Below, piece after piece: positions 53,342-63,912 of a DNA stretch of 64,000 nucleotides. This DNA comes from Apophysomyces variabilis. Lineage: Eukaryota; Mucoromycota; Mucoromycetes; Mucorales; Mucoraceae. Within the stretch, counting starts at the first letter, position 1. Each line of letters opens with the position of its first letter. The notes under the pieces were generated by a model that was given only the letters and a program-made list of their open reading frames with translations, did not search any database and was not told the origin of the DNA. The translations under genes and the position numbers were made by a program. The stretch lies in the NCBI GenBank assembly GCA_002749535.1, contig MZZL01000402.1, positions 310,001 to 374,000 on the forward strand. Direction: 5' to 3'.

Positions 53342-53720
53342 CTATCCACTTGACTCGTGGATCCTTTTCTGTCTTTTTGCTTGCTGCCTCTCAGATCGCC
53401 TTAAAGGAGCTCGGGACGATTCTGGTCTTTCTTCTTCTCGTCGTCTGATTCGTCTGCGAGACCTGGGCGGTTCAACCATAACCTCGGTTTGGCTGGTTCT
53501 TGTTCGACGTCATGCAGTTGGGGCTATCATGTTTTCTTAATTTTTGTAGAATACCTATTGTCTGCTAAAGTCTTCTTCAGCCTTCTTATCTCATATGGTT
53601 TGAAAGTTCGTCTGCGTCACACCCGGTAAAAAATTATCTTGGTATGTCTTCGAATAGAGTACGTAAAAGTTGCAGCATCTTCGGGTGCATCCGAACAAAG
53701 TTTACATAGTTTATGCCATT
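53342..53720 (-). CDS. Candidate small Arg-rich protein gene, 5' end unresolved
   Basis: Three exon-like pieces join in phase on the minus strand. A 5' piece ends SDAPEDAATFT at a GTACTC donor (53662). The next is 53555-53611 (RTFKPYEIRRLKKTLADN) and the last is 53342-53492 (SQTEVMVEPPRSRRRIRR, REEERPESSRAPLRRSER, ending HESSG and TAG). The two introns are 51 and 62 nt. The composition is very basic, as in a chromatin or RNA-binding protein (inference). No start codon was found for the 5' piece, so another exon must lie upstream or the gene is broken. Family not recognised. Confidence 0.35.
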
Positions 53721-54362
53721 TTCATTTCATTGTACAACGGATTTACATGGAATGTTACATAAATATTACTCATGTAGATACAGTTTATAACTCGGTCTAC
53801 TGTTCCCATCAATAATACCTCAATGTCTATCTTGATTCAAAAATTATGTCATGCTTACAGAAAATGGCGGGAAAAGAACGAAAACGACATGTGAAGAAAA
53901 ACAAATAAGTTGGCGACATGCTTTTTATTGGCGTTTTTTCTGCTAGATAAACGGAATAATGGTTGAAACGCCCACGCAGATCATATTCACTGCAGTAAAA
54001 GTGCAAGAATACACAAAGTATCCTATATTGATCTTTTTGCAAGTAGGACATCTTGACAGCTTGCAATGCATCTCAAGTTCTGATATTAAGAATTCGATTT
54101 CCTTAGGTGATAGATTGTTAAGAGCATTAGATATGTCATTATTCTAGCTTACAGACTCTGGATGCGTCTTATAGAGGTTTGTGGATTACTTTCTTTTTCG
54201 AGCTAAGTGAATGACATTGAGTTTCAACCTAGCACTATCTAGTTTCTTGGGTTTATTCAGTGGTTCAAATGAGCGCAAAAATAATAATTGTGTTCGCCCA
54301 GGCTAAATCAATCTGATAAAAATTGAGGGCGGATGGAAAAATATCGGGGAAGGGCGTAAGTA

Positions 54363-54632
54363 TCAAAAAAGCTCTTTTGCAAGGAAGAAGCGGGCGACAG
54401 CAGGACGGACAGGGGCCCTGATGCGACGGATAGCTTTTGCGGAGATATCGATATGTATTAGGCATGTGGATTGAATGGACGGATTGTATTAGAGGAAATA
54501 GATTCAACAGACTTAGCATTTAGGGAAACTAGAGCCTACCATCTGGAGAAGGGAACCGTTGTGTTGTTTGAGCCTACTAATTTCAGCCTTGGCAGCAGCG
54601 AGTTCTGCTTTTGACTGTTTAACAGTGGGCAT
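54363..54632 (-). CDS. Candidate short coiled-coil/helical protein gene
   Basis: An ATG at 54632 opens MPTVKQSKAELAAAKAEISR LKQHN, a clear amphipathic coil. Two splice solutions exist. Using GTTCCC after AAC-G and the acceptor after GCAAAAG gives a tail AIRRIRAPVRPAVARFFLAK ending at 54363 (about 48 aa). Using the GTAGGC donor after LLQM gives a Ser/Leu-rich tail that ends near 54310. The first tail looks more natural. No family is recognised. Confidence 0.3.
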
Positions 54633-55698
54633 GGGGAGAGCTCAAGGATGTGGATGCACTTTTAAAATGAGGTAAAGCGGTAGCTAAGCAGAAAAAGGAC
54701 GACATTGAATTTTTCTTTTTCATTTGCTGCCACATTTAATTCCACTGTACTGCGACTTCGATTTTTGAAGTTTGCGAAATTGTTTTTGGGAGATACTGTA
54801 TAGGCTTTTTGCTCTGTTCTGCCATACTAAGCAAACAAGTTAAAGTCATTACATGTAAAAATAGGCTTTTTCTCTGCACCAGTCAGACCTATATTCAGAT
54901 GTATACCAAATTAGTATCTACTTACATTGTTGTCAATGATAGAAGGAACGCGCCAATGCAAGCAATGTTGCCCAATGCTTATACTGTCTTATATTACGTA
55001 TGAAGACAAAACATAGAACGCCAAACAGATGGACATTCTCAGTAGGTTGCAACCCAAGTTCTTGGCGATCCTTCTGTACTCAGTTTGGAATTGTCTAAAT
55101 GGGAAATAAGGGAAAATCTGGTAAAAATAGGAATATTCCTAGTTTATAGCATAGGTAGCGGAAGTTAATTTATACGCAACGAATTTTTCCAAAACTGGCA
55201 ACATCGGTGAATGCTGTCCAAGTCGTGCTTAGCACCTATTGAAGTTTGGGTGGTGACAAAAACAGAATTCGTAGTTGTCCAAAAAGTCTTGGCGTGCGCT
55301 AACAAAGCCAATCGTGCTTGAGCAGGACAGCATGTCACTTTGTATCTGTACCTCGTAAGCTTACAAAGACTTTTGGCTTTCATTGCGTCAAGGTATCTGT
55401 TAATATTTGAGCTTTTGAAAACTTTGATTAAGAAAGATCCATACGGTGAAAGAACTGACCGATCTGTACGGTCACTGGGAAACACATCGCACGTCAAGAT
55501 ACCAACGATTAGACGAGGTTCAAAAGCTATAAATACAAAGAAGATGAGGGCCTCTATCATTTTTCCTCCTATCCGAAAGGATACAAATCACGAAAACCAG
55601 ATATGTGGGATGAGACACTTTGCTTCTTCTTCTTTCGTTACCGTTTTATGTTATATCGTTTCTCTTGCATGCTTCTTTTTAAACTTTTCCTTTCACAG
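54633..55698. other. Gene-poor stretch, 1.1 kb
   Basis: A 131-aa minus-strand ORF at 55165-55560 (e.g. FPSDRTDRSVLSPYGSFLIK) has no recognised motif. Nothing else was found. Confidence 0.4.
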
Positions 55699-56470
55699 AT
55701 GGCACTGTATGTTCATCGCATGTTTGCTGCTATGGAGACAGGAGTAGATGAGCGTCCATTATGTCCAAGCTGTGACGAGGATTTCACGTCTGTTTCCAAT
55801 CTAAACCATTACAGACAAAGTCGACTTGGTACTAAATATTGAAGGGCTGAAGAATAGAGTCGGAAGTTCAGTATATCAACAGTAGCTTCTCGATATAAGG
55901 GTACTTTCTAAGAACCAAATTTGGTTAATAGTAAGCTTTTCACGTTCGTTAAAGGAACATAATACAAGAGTATACCCTAGAGATTCTACTGCCGTGCCTT
56001 TACGTGAGGAGCGACGTAGCTGTGCTCGTATCTAAAGCTTGTAATAATGGGTTGCTTCTCCTCGTGACATGTTCTTTTCGATCGTGGCTCAGCATGTGGT
56101 ACACCTATTGTACTATTTAGGAAAGATGCTTCTATGCAACATGAATCCAGATGTTAATAATATCCGTCATAGAAGCTGTTGCTTATTTGTTCGCATATCG
56201 AGACAATCTTATGCAAAGAAACACTTAGATAGAGTCAATAAGTGTTTCATATGCAAACGGAGTTTTCTTGCAGGTCCAAATCCTCAAAAGTGGGCTAAGG
56301 CGATAATCATATCCCGCCACACCGCAGGACAAACTGTCAGTGTATTCAGCCCATTGAAATTCAGCCCTGTTGTTGACTTAGTCATCACGATAGGAAAGTG
56401 GCGTCTAATCAAAGGGGAACTACGGCGTTTGGCTTTCTTGTATAGGAGATTTGATAAGCCAGCGATATGA
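55699..56470 (+). other. Unassigned coding-like stretch with zinc-finger-like pieces
   Basis: Two open pieces on the plus strand. 55699-55842 reads MALYVHRMFAAMETGVDERP then LCPSCDEDFTSVSNLNHYRQ. 56190-56470 reads SRQSYAKKHLDRVNKCFICK then RSFLAGPNPQKWAKAIIISR. Both have CxxC followed by F and a basic/His region, but the second His pair of a C2H2 finger is missing. No splice chain joins them. A decayed zinc-finger gene or chance. Confidence 0.25.
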
Positions 56471-56797
56471 TAATGATCGTCCTTTTTACACAAACCTATT
56501 GTATTTTGCTCGGTAGATATACAGCTGCACTACACACTTTTTTGGACTAAGGTTATACAAACCTTCTCGTTTCCATCTCTGCAATTAAGCCATACTTCCC
56601 GACATTGACATTACACAAGGAAGGCTTGTTTACTTTTCCCGTAAGAGAGCTAAAAAAAAAAAGAAGTAAAAATAGGCCAGGCAAAGCACACTGATTTGCT
56701 ATGTACTGCTTGGATTGAAAAAGTGACACACGTTGCTCTGTGTACCCGGGAACCGACCCTAATCGGGTAGTGAAATTACCAGGCACCAAGCAATAAC

Positions 56798-56805
56798 TAT
56801 ATAAA
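56798..56805 (+). promoter_or_regulatory. TATA box of the chitin deacetylase gene
   Basis: TATATAAA, 84 nt before the ATG at 56889, followed by a pyrimidine-rich leader typical of highly expressed genes. Confidence 0.6.
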
Positions 56806-56888
56806 GGTCGTCCTTCTCTTTGGCGTTGGAGTTGTTATTCCTCTTTTCATACACACTCAATTCCATCTATTTTACAGTTTTTGCCATC

Positions 56889-57952
56889 ATGCGCACCAGC
56901 TTGGTTTTCACTCTCACTGCTGCTCTTGCTGTCGTCACATCTGCCGCCCCCATTGGGCAAAATAGCTCCTCTCTGATAGTCGACAAGTGTACACAACCCG
57001 GAACATTCGCCCTGACTTTCGATGACGGACCTTTCGAATACACATGGGATCTCGCCAAATCCCTCAATGCACAGGGTATCAATGCTACCTTCTTCATGAA
57101 CGGCAACAATTTCATGTAAGGAGTATACCAAAACTTTTATGTTTGCACGAGATACTGATGGTCTATCTTAGTGATGTGGAAAACTCTAAGACTCAGACTT
57201 CCGACGGCGAAAAGACTTACATGGAGGTCATCAAATACGTCCATGATCTCGGCCATCAAGTTGCCAGCCATACTTACCAGCATAAAGACCTCCCTGGTCT
57301 TACCAAAGAGGAAGTGCAATACCAGATGAACCAAGAGTCCGACATTATCTTCAAGGCAATTGGAAAGAGGTAAAATATTGAAAGCAAGAACCTTGTCCAA
57401 TCTTATGTACTGATGGCTCCTTTTTTTTTGCCATAGACCTGCTTGTAAGTGATTAGAGACGTGAAGCTAGGCGATGTTCTAAGATTAAACGAACTCACCT
57501 CATTATTAGACATGCGACCTCCTGAGGGTGCCCTTGATGATCAGGCTAAGGCTGTCCTGGCCGAACTTGGATACAAGTAAGAAATATCTTTGTTTCTCTA
57601 AGTTTTCGACATAAATTAACATTCCTTATTTTTGACAGAGGCGTTGTCCTATGGGATATTGATAGCAATGACTGGAAAAAGCTCGGCATTGAACATGAAA
57701 AGACCGAAATTACCAACGTTCTCGGCTCTGAGACTGGTAACCCCACTGGTGGTCACATTTCCCTGATGCACGATGTAAGTATTTGTCCTCAGTCATTAAA
57801 GGATTTAGCAACTGATTTATATATCTGTTGAATAGGTTTGGGAACACACTGCTAAAGAACTTGTTCCATGGGCCGTTGAATACATCAAGTCTAAGGGATA
57901 CAAATTCCAGACCGTCGCTGAGTGCTTGGGCACCAACGATCCTTACTTGTAA
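56889..57952 (+). CDS. CDA: Secreted chitin deacetylase (NodB/CE4 polysaccharide deacetylase)
   Basis: Removes acetyl groups from chitin to give chitosan, a main wall polymer in Mucorales. It starts with a signal peptide (MRTSLVFTLTAALAVVTSAA). The CE4 motifs are present: TFALTFDDGPFEY (TFDDGP, catalytic and metal Asp), HDLGHQVASHTYQHKDL (HxxxH metal site), YMRPPEGALDD (RPP motif), VVLWDIDSNDW and GGHISLMHDVWE (the His motif). Exons are 56889-57115, 57172-57369, 57437-57444 (8 nt), 57510-57576 and two more, the last ending at TAA 57950-57952. The length is short for the family: a bare catalytic domain with no GPI signal or chitin-binding module, so a soluble secreted form is likely. Confidence 0.93.
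57437..57444 (+). other. 8-nt microexon of the chitin deacetylase
   Basis: ACCTGCTT between a CCATAG acceptor and a GTAAGT donor. It takes phase 2 to phase 1 and supplies the R-P-A of KRPAYMRPPEG, so the CE4 RPP motif keeps its frame. Confidence 0.8.
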
Positions 57953-58123
57953 ACAAACGGTTAGACAATGTATTTTTACTGTATCATATTTCGCCTTCCC
58001 TGTCTTCAATAAACTAGTTTACTGGCATACACAAGAACTCCAGAATCATGTTGATCATCTCTCTTCATGTCAACAAAACAAATGGTAAAGTTCACTAGAA
58101 AGCTTGAATACGGATATAGATTA

Positions 58124-58146
58124 CAGTAAGCGCGCGATAAAATTAT
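58124..58146 (+). repeat. Left terminal inverted repeat
   Basis: 23 bp, identical to the reverse complement of 60332-60354. TA precedes it at 58122-58123. Confidence 0.92.
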
Positions 58147-58316
58147 GCTCAATAAGTTTATGTTCTCGATAAACTTATAAAATTTAGCATGACCGATTTG
58201 GTTGAGGCTTCAATATCACAGATTCGATAAATTTTTTACTTATACGGTTTGCCATGACATATAATTGCTCTAATATTTAGCCGGTCTATATTTGTCTATA
58301 ATTCCTGTGTATGGTT

Positions 58317-60012
58317 TCAATTTTCAGTAAAGTAATCACTAACTGAGGTCTGTTTTGTCGCATCCATTGTCCATTGGAGCTCTCGGAGCTTTTTGGACAG
58401 CAAAACATCCAATCCGGCATCCAAATTGCATCCAAGGTCCAAGCTATTGCGCAGCTCTTGAATAAGCTCGTTTTGCTCTGCTATTGTTTTGCTCACAAAT
58501 TTTGGCAATGTGAGAGCTTCATCATCGTCATCAGTGTCTTTCTGAGAAATATTTTGATACGAAGACGCCATTTCTATCAGAAGATCCTCCGAGAACGTTT
58601 CATGGCAAAAGATATCTTCGTCATTAGGAAGTAACATAACCGATTCTGCTGCCACTCCATTGGCACGTATAATACGTATGCTCTCGCTAATTTCTTCCAT
58701 GATTTCTCTGTTTTCCTCTCCTTCCTCAATGATATTATCTGATTCGCCTGCCATTAACCCTGTTTTGTTGAAACAATTGACGATAGTCACTTTTTTAACA
58801 CGATTCCAGGCTGTTTGACAGCACTGCATAGCGGCCAGCTGATTAAGCTTATAGACGTTTTCTCTTTCACCCTTGAAAGAGAATCGCAGGGCTGCAACTC
58901 TGTACTGGATTGCTCTAAAGAAGTATTATGATTGGTCAAATAATACAAATTTTACCTACCTGTAGTAGGATTTGAAAGATTTAATAATGTTTTGGTCTAA
59001 TGGCTGTAGTCTGGAGATAGTGTTGGGAGGAAGCAAACATATCTCGATGTTTTTCAGTTCTTGCGTCAGTTTATGAGAAGATCCGTTGTCGACCAACAAT
59101 AAGACCTTCTCTCCTTTGTGAAGCCTGCCGAGCACCAAATCAAGTCTTCGCAGGACCTTGCGGAATGTCGTGCTATCCATCCAAGCCTTTGAATTCCAAT
59201 AGTATTCGCATCCATGGTCTTGTCCTGGGCTTAAGTCAATGTCAATCGTTTATATACTTTGGATTATACCTGTCTTTCCCTTAAAGCATCTAGGCTTTTC
59301 AGTTTTTCCAATAAAAAATGGAGGTAGAAGATGAGAGACTTCAGCATTTGCAATTAGCACAACTATCAGACGTCTTTTATCTTGGTTCAAACCAGCAATA
59401 GGCTCCTTGGAGACAGTTTAAGTTGGCACTTGACTAAAAAAAAAGACCAGTTTCATCAAGATTGTAAACCCGAGAAGCATTATAACCATGGATCTTTTCT
59501 TTGATTGCTGCTATCATTTCTTGTATACTTTCGTTTTCAAGAACGACAGATCCAGCCGCACCATGAATACTATGGCTATGAAAGCCCTACCGTCTTTCGA
59601 AATTTGTCATCCAACCATCAGAAAAACTGAATCTACTGATATCGATCCCCATTTCCTCGAAAATTTTAAGGCTTGCCCCTTTATGACGCTGCGGTTGATG
59701 GGGATTTTGTTTTCTGCAGTCTGATCAATCCACATAGCTAAAGATTTCTCTAACCCAGGGAAAGCAGGGATTCTTTGCCTCTTGGAATTCAGCTGGATCT
59801 TGTCCATTTCCTCATACTGTATAATGCTCTCTTCTTAAGGATAGTAGAAATGGCTGCCTGGGTCGGGATTTTGTTCAACTTAAAAAGTTTCATATGCCCA
59901 TTCGGCCACTTCTTTCTGAGATTTTTTTTGTTTCCTCTGCGTAGTGACATATATCCAATCTTTGAGCGTTTGAGAGCGTCGTCTTTTTTTGAGCTTGTCT
60001 TGTGTTATGCAT
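58317..60012 (-). pseudogene. pogo/Tigger-like transposase pseudogene
   Basis: DDE superfamily transposase with an N-terminal HTH. Pieces in order: QAQKKTTLSNAQRLDICHYA near 60000; QKEVAEWAYETF; LNKIPTQAAISTILKKRALY; then the CENP-B-type HTH LNSKRQRIPAFPGLEKSLAM (59800-59610). Next comes GWMTNFERR, an in-frame TAG, then GFHSHSIHGAAGS. The triad is visible as NLDETGLFF (D1), VLLLVDNGSSHKLTQ (D2) and SRLQPLDQNIIKSFK (D3), a DDD set as in pogo. The C-terminal part (58829-58317) is intact and acidic. At least three frameshifts (one in an A8 tract) and one stop disable it. The end is TGA at 58317. Confidence 0.85.
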
Positions 60013-60331
60013 TGTGCTAAATGTGAGTTTATGGGGTAAAAAAATACTTCAGTAACCATGTATTTATTATGGATCGACTTTCTTTATCTGCTCGGATCAA
60101 CTCAGACAATAGTCTCTAATCCGCCGTGTATCTACACTTATATCGATAGGCAATAACTTTTTAGCACGTTGATAAAGTAAAGATGCTATTTCCTATCATC
60201 TCTTCTGATCTGATTAGTAGCTGCTCTTATTAACTCACTACTAGCCAATAGGTGCATATTACAAGCTGCGGATGTTTAATTTAATAATTATACACTTGAT
60301 AAACTTATGCGTTTTCTGCCCGACGGCGAGT

Positions 60332-60354
60332 ATAATTTTATCGCGCGCTTACTG
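60332..60354 (-). repeat. Right terminal inverted repeat
   Basis: 23 bp, the inverted partner of 58124-58146, followed by TA at 60355-60356. Confidence 0.92.
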
Positions 60355-60356
60355 TA

Positions 60357-60802
60357 CTCTGTGGGACAAAAAAGTCTCATAGGCGCATAAATCGTACAAA
60401 CATCGCATATCTCATGTAACTAAAAGCCGCACAAGTCTCAAAAAAGTGTCATTTATATGACATACCACTTTCCTGCGACGTGTGCAGCATTTCTATCCCG
60501 TTGTGGAGCATGGTAAGTCGCCCGGCGCGCAGCTTTATGAAAATGTGAGTCATAAGCGATACGCCTTGTTGCTGTTACGCAATCTTGGCTCTGCCTCTCC
60601 AAAGTGAGGATTCTTATTATGATGTCATTGGCGCTACAAACAATTGCATGTCAAGAAGTACGTCTCCTCACAGATCGTAACATGATTCCTGCTGCATATT
60701 TGTTTATTGTCGGTGTAGCAACTGTGATGAATTTTGATTTAAGGCTGTGCTGTATATGACCAAGACGTTTCTCCTTTCTTTAGTGCAACCTTATATTTTT
60801 TT
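60357..60802. other. Intergenic, 446 bp
   Basis: Between the transposon and the MATH gene. It holds no ORF and should contain the MATH gene promoter. Confidence 0.45.
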
Positions 60803-62534
60803 ATGAGTGGAACCTACGAGCACAGATCAGTGAGTAAGCCGTTTCAAGAACGTGGTTGATTTTGATATACGCATATGTCCTGTCCAGGAACTTCAGTTCT
60901 ACTATCATGTTTCACACTTCCTTCGACAACGTCTCCATGATATAAAAGAACTGGAAACCACAGATGGAGATAACATGAAACGAGTGGATGACCTTATGAG
61001 GCAAACAAACGCTCATATCCAATTCATCGAAGAGGAGCCCTCCATGTCAAAGGAGGATAAAGACGCGGTTGCTTTTGATTTTATCAAACTTAAGCTGGCC
61101 CTTTCGGAGTGTCAAAGCGCATACAATCTTCGAATGGTGAACTTGAGCCTTCAAACGTTAAACTCCAAACTAGAGGATATGACACAGAAATATGATGCCA
61201 AGTCGCAAGAGTGCAAAGAACTGGAATTAAAGCTACAATCCATGGAAAGCAAGATTGCCCAAAGCCAACCTGAGACGGAAAAAGTCGACCTACAAGGACC
61301 TTTGGCCATTGTAGCTAAGTTGAACGGGCCGGTTCAGGAAACGCGCTGCTTTATTTTTGATAAGTACACAACTTACAATGAGCTGTGCAAAAAGGTATGG
61401 CTAAAACGCTATAGATAGCCTACAGACACTATTGCTTTTAGATACAAGAGGCATTTTCTCTTGAATCTTACACAGTGCAAGCAAAACATGACCATGACGA
61501 GAACGGGTTCAAGACCATTTCAACAACCAACGATTATAAAGGCATCATACAAAATCTGGGGAAAGAGGAAAAGTCAAATGGTCATGCTCACTTGCTAGAG
61601 ATATATGTTGAAGACAACGCAGAAAAAGAAAACGTACAGGTAAACGTTGGCGCATTTATTGCTCTCTCCTTATTTTTGAATTTCTGGGCATGAATTTACA
61701 CATACTAACCAGTTTTATTACATAGACAGATTTAGAGAGTAAAACGGAGAGTGATAACCAAAGCGAACTGTTTGTCAATCTTAGTGAACAAGAAATCTCT
61801 TCGGCCAAATCAAACCTCGAAGTTGAATCCAATGAACGTGGGAAGACACAAACGCATGATTATTGTAGGCAGACAAGGCACTGTGCTCCGAGAAATTGAC
61901 TTGTTTTGTATAGTGGACAGTGTGGGTTTGGAACTTCTTCCTCGTGAAAATCGTAAAAACTCTTATTTCGGCTCCTATCACTGGTGCCTAAACAACTGGC
62001 AGGCTCTCGAGGGAGAAGTGATAAGCAAGACGTTCCACGTAGGCGGACATGAATGGTACTGAACTGCATTGCTCTGAAAGTGCTAAGCGGAAATAGGTGC
62101 ATTGCGATATATCCTAAAGGATGCAAGCTAGCATATGGTGAAGGGTATATTTCCCTTTACCTTCGACACGATTGCAAGGACTCCGAACATAGCGTGAAAG
62201 CTCAATGTATGCTGATGATATCGAACGTGACCAAACCTGAAGAACACTATTACAAAATAGGTAGCTCAGCTAGTTTAACTTGTCTTATATTAACGAAAAG
62301 AAAACAGGAACTCTGCAGACGTTCAGTAAAGACGCTGGTATTGGATACAAGCACTTCTATGCCGTTGAGCATTTGGCTAAAAAGCATGAAGGAAAGGGCC
62401 CTTTGCTTGAGGACAATCAATGCAATCTGTCTGTATATGTCCGTGTCGTGGATCCGTCTTCTGTAGGATTGTATTCTATTTTGAATCGCCGAGCTTCATA
62501 TGGGCGTTACCTTGAAAAAAAGTTGGCTACTTAA
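60803..62534 (+). CDS. Coiled-coil and MATH-domain protein
   Basis: Exons include 60803-60829 (MSGTYEHRS), 60888-61394, 61442-61639, one from 61736 to the GTAGGC donor at about 61864, and three more; it ends at TAA 62532-62534. Residues about 10-150 are helical with a coiled coil (LNSKLEDMTQKYDAKSQECK). A middle segment (CFIFDKYTTYNELCKKIQEA, FSLESYTVQA) resembles a PB1/ubiquitin-like fold. The C-terminal half is a MATH domain: YHWCLNNWQALEGEVISKTF, HVGGHEWCIAIYPKG, EGYISLYLRHD, then KHFYAVEHLAKKHEGKGPLL and NLSVYVRVVDP. The splice GAATG/GTGC restores the HEW-C-IAIYP block. MATH domains bind substrates for ubiquitin ligases or proteases; no USP or BTB partner is attached here. Function unknown. 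Confidence 0.8.
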
Positions 62535-63912
62535 TTTATATTTAAAAACTGCCAATATCATTTTTTATATACACAATACCTGCTGTCAGTTTATAAAAGG
62601 CGTCCGATCATAATATCTGCATAGATGCTAAATAGCTGTGTAACCCAAAGTGCGTTATTTCAGCCAAGTATATGAAAACATACAGTTTTTAGTATATACT
62701 ATGCCATCCATGACAAATAAGATATCCAGGGGACGCATTGATGTTCTATAGCTTCTATCCCAATGTCAGAGAACTAAGGTTGAGATGTATCTCCTTTCAA
62801 AGCAATATGGAAACTTTATGTCGTACGTTTTGAACCAAAGAAATTACATCGTAGTGAACACAGTAGAGGAAAGTTCAATAAACGTAAGGTGAAACTTAGT
62901 CTTTATTTATTGACATTGAGCGCTGCGTTTATAAAACCATACTCGATCTTGTCTAGTCATAAGAAAAGAAGGAAATGTAAAGCAGTTTGGCCTCACAGTA
63001 GAGAAAATAAAAACGAAGAAAAGCTTTAGAAAACCTAAATGGAAAGGCGGAAAAAGCGAAAACCAGGTTTCTTTTGTCCTATCGTGTGACAAGCCGACAA
63101 GCTCGACTTGCCAGTATTTAACGTGCAAGACCACAAAACTTTCCGTGTTCGGTTTGTTCATCCTACAAGCGAGAAAGCCTCTAATTGCATTAACATATCT
63201 TCAGTATATCAAACCGTAAAAATATTAACACTTTTCATTAAAAGACAGGACTACCATTATCCGTACTACACCTGCAAACATCATATTTGCGATTTTTAAA
63301 ACTAATATGTACTTTAAAAGCTAAGAGTCTTCACGTTTTACTTGGAATGCTTTGACACTCGTACCCGTAAGCTATCACCAGTAGACTACAGGCAAGCCTG
63401 ATATGCGTACGGCAAAAAGCAGAGAATGTAATGAAAGCAGGACTACAGAATATGCTAATTTCTGTGAAATTTTCTATTCCTCTTGCTTCATTGAGAAAAC
63501 CGCTTTGGCTTTATTAGAAGTAGTAGAGAAAGAAACGCTTTTCATAGTATTGTTTATAAGTACTGAAACATTTGAGGACATTGAACATAGAGTGAGTTAT
63601 AAATGAGAGAGTAACATGTTTATCTGTTTGGTAGAGACAATCATTTCTCGTAGTCATTGACGGCAAACTTCAAGAACAAGAACTACCTATAACAATGAAT
63701 TCAAGCAAAGGTATTTCATGATAGACTATATAAATAACCCAAATTATAAAACAGAGATATACGATATTTCTCTTTGTCTGCAGATTTGTACGGCGGGAAA
63801 CCTTAACCTTAGGATTTTTACATAACGTAGGATGAAGAACTGAGAACAGTACTGGTAAGTTGCCTACAGTTCACTTCAACTCGAATACTTTGTAAAACGT
63901 TTGGCAGGGGGA
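62535..63912. other. Gene-poor stretch, 1.4 kb
   Basis: Short ORFs (62907-63161 on minus, 63403-63606 on plus) have no motif support. AT-rich, with no repeats seen. Confidence 0.4.

Larger units (their letters stand above)
58124..60354 (-). mobile_element. pogo/Tigger-type DNA transposon, complete ends, inactive ORF
   Basis: 2,231-bp Tc1/mariner-superfamily element. It is bounded by perfect 23-bp terminal inverted repeats that begin CAGTAAGCGCGCGATA and flanked by TA on both sides (58122-58123, 60355-60356), the expected TA target duplication. Subterminal copies of GATAAACTTAT occur near both ends (about 58170 and 60298), possible transposase-binding sites. The transposase is read on the minus strand. 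It was inserted in the spacer between the chitin deacetylase and the MATH gene. Confidence 0.9.
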
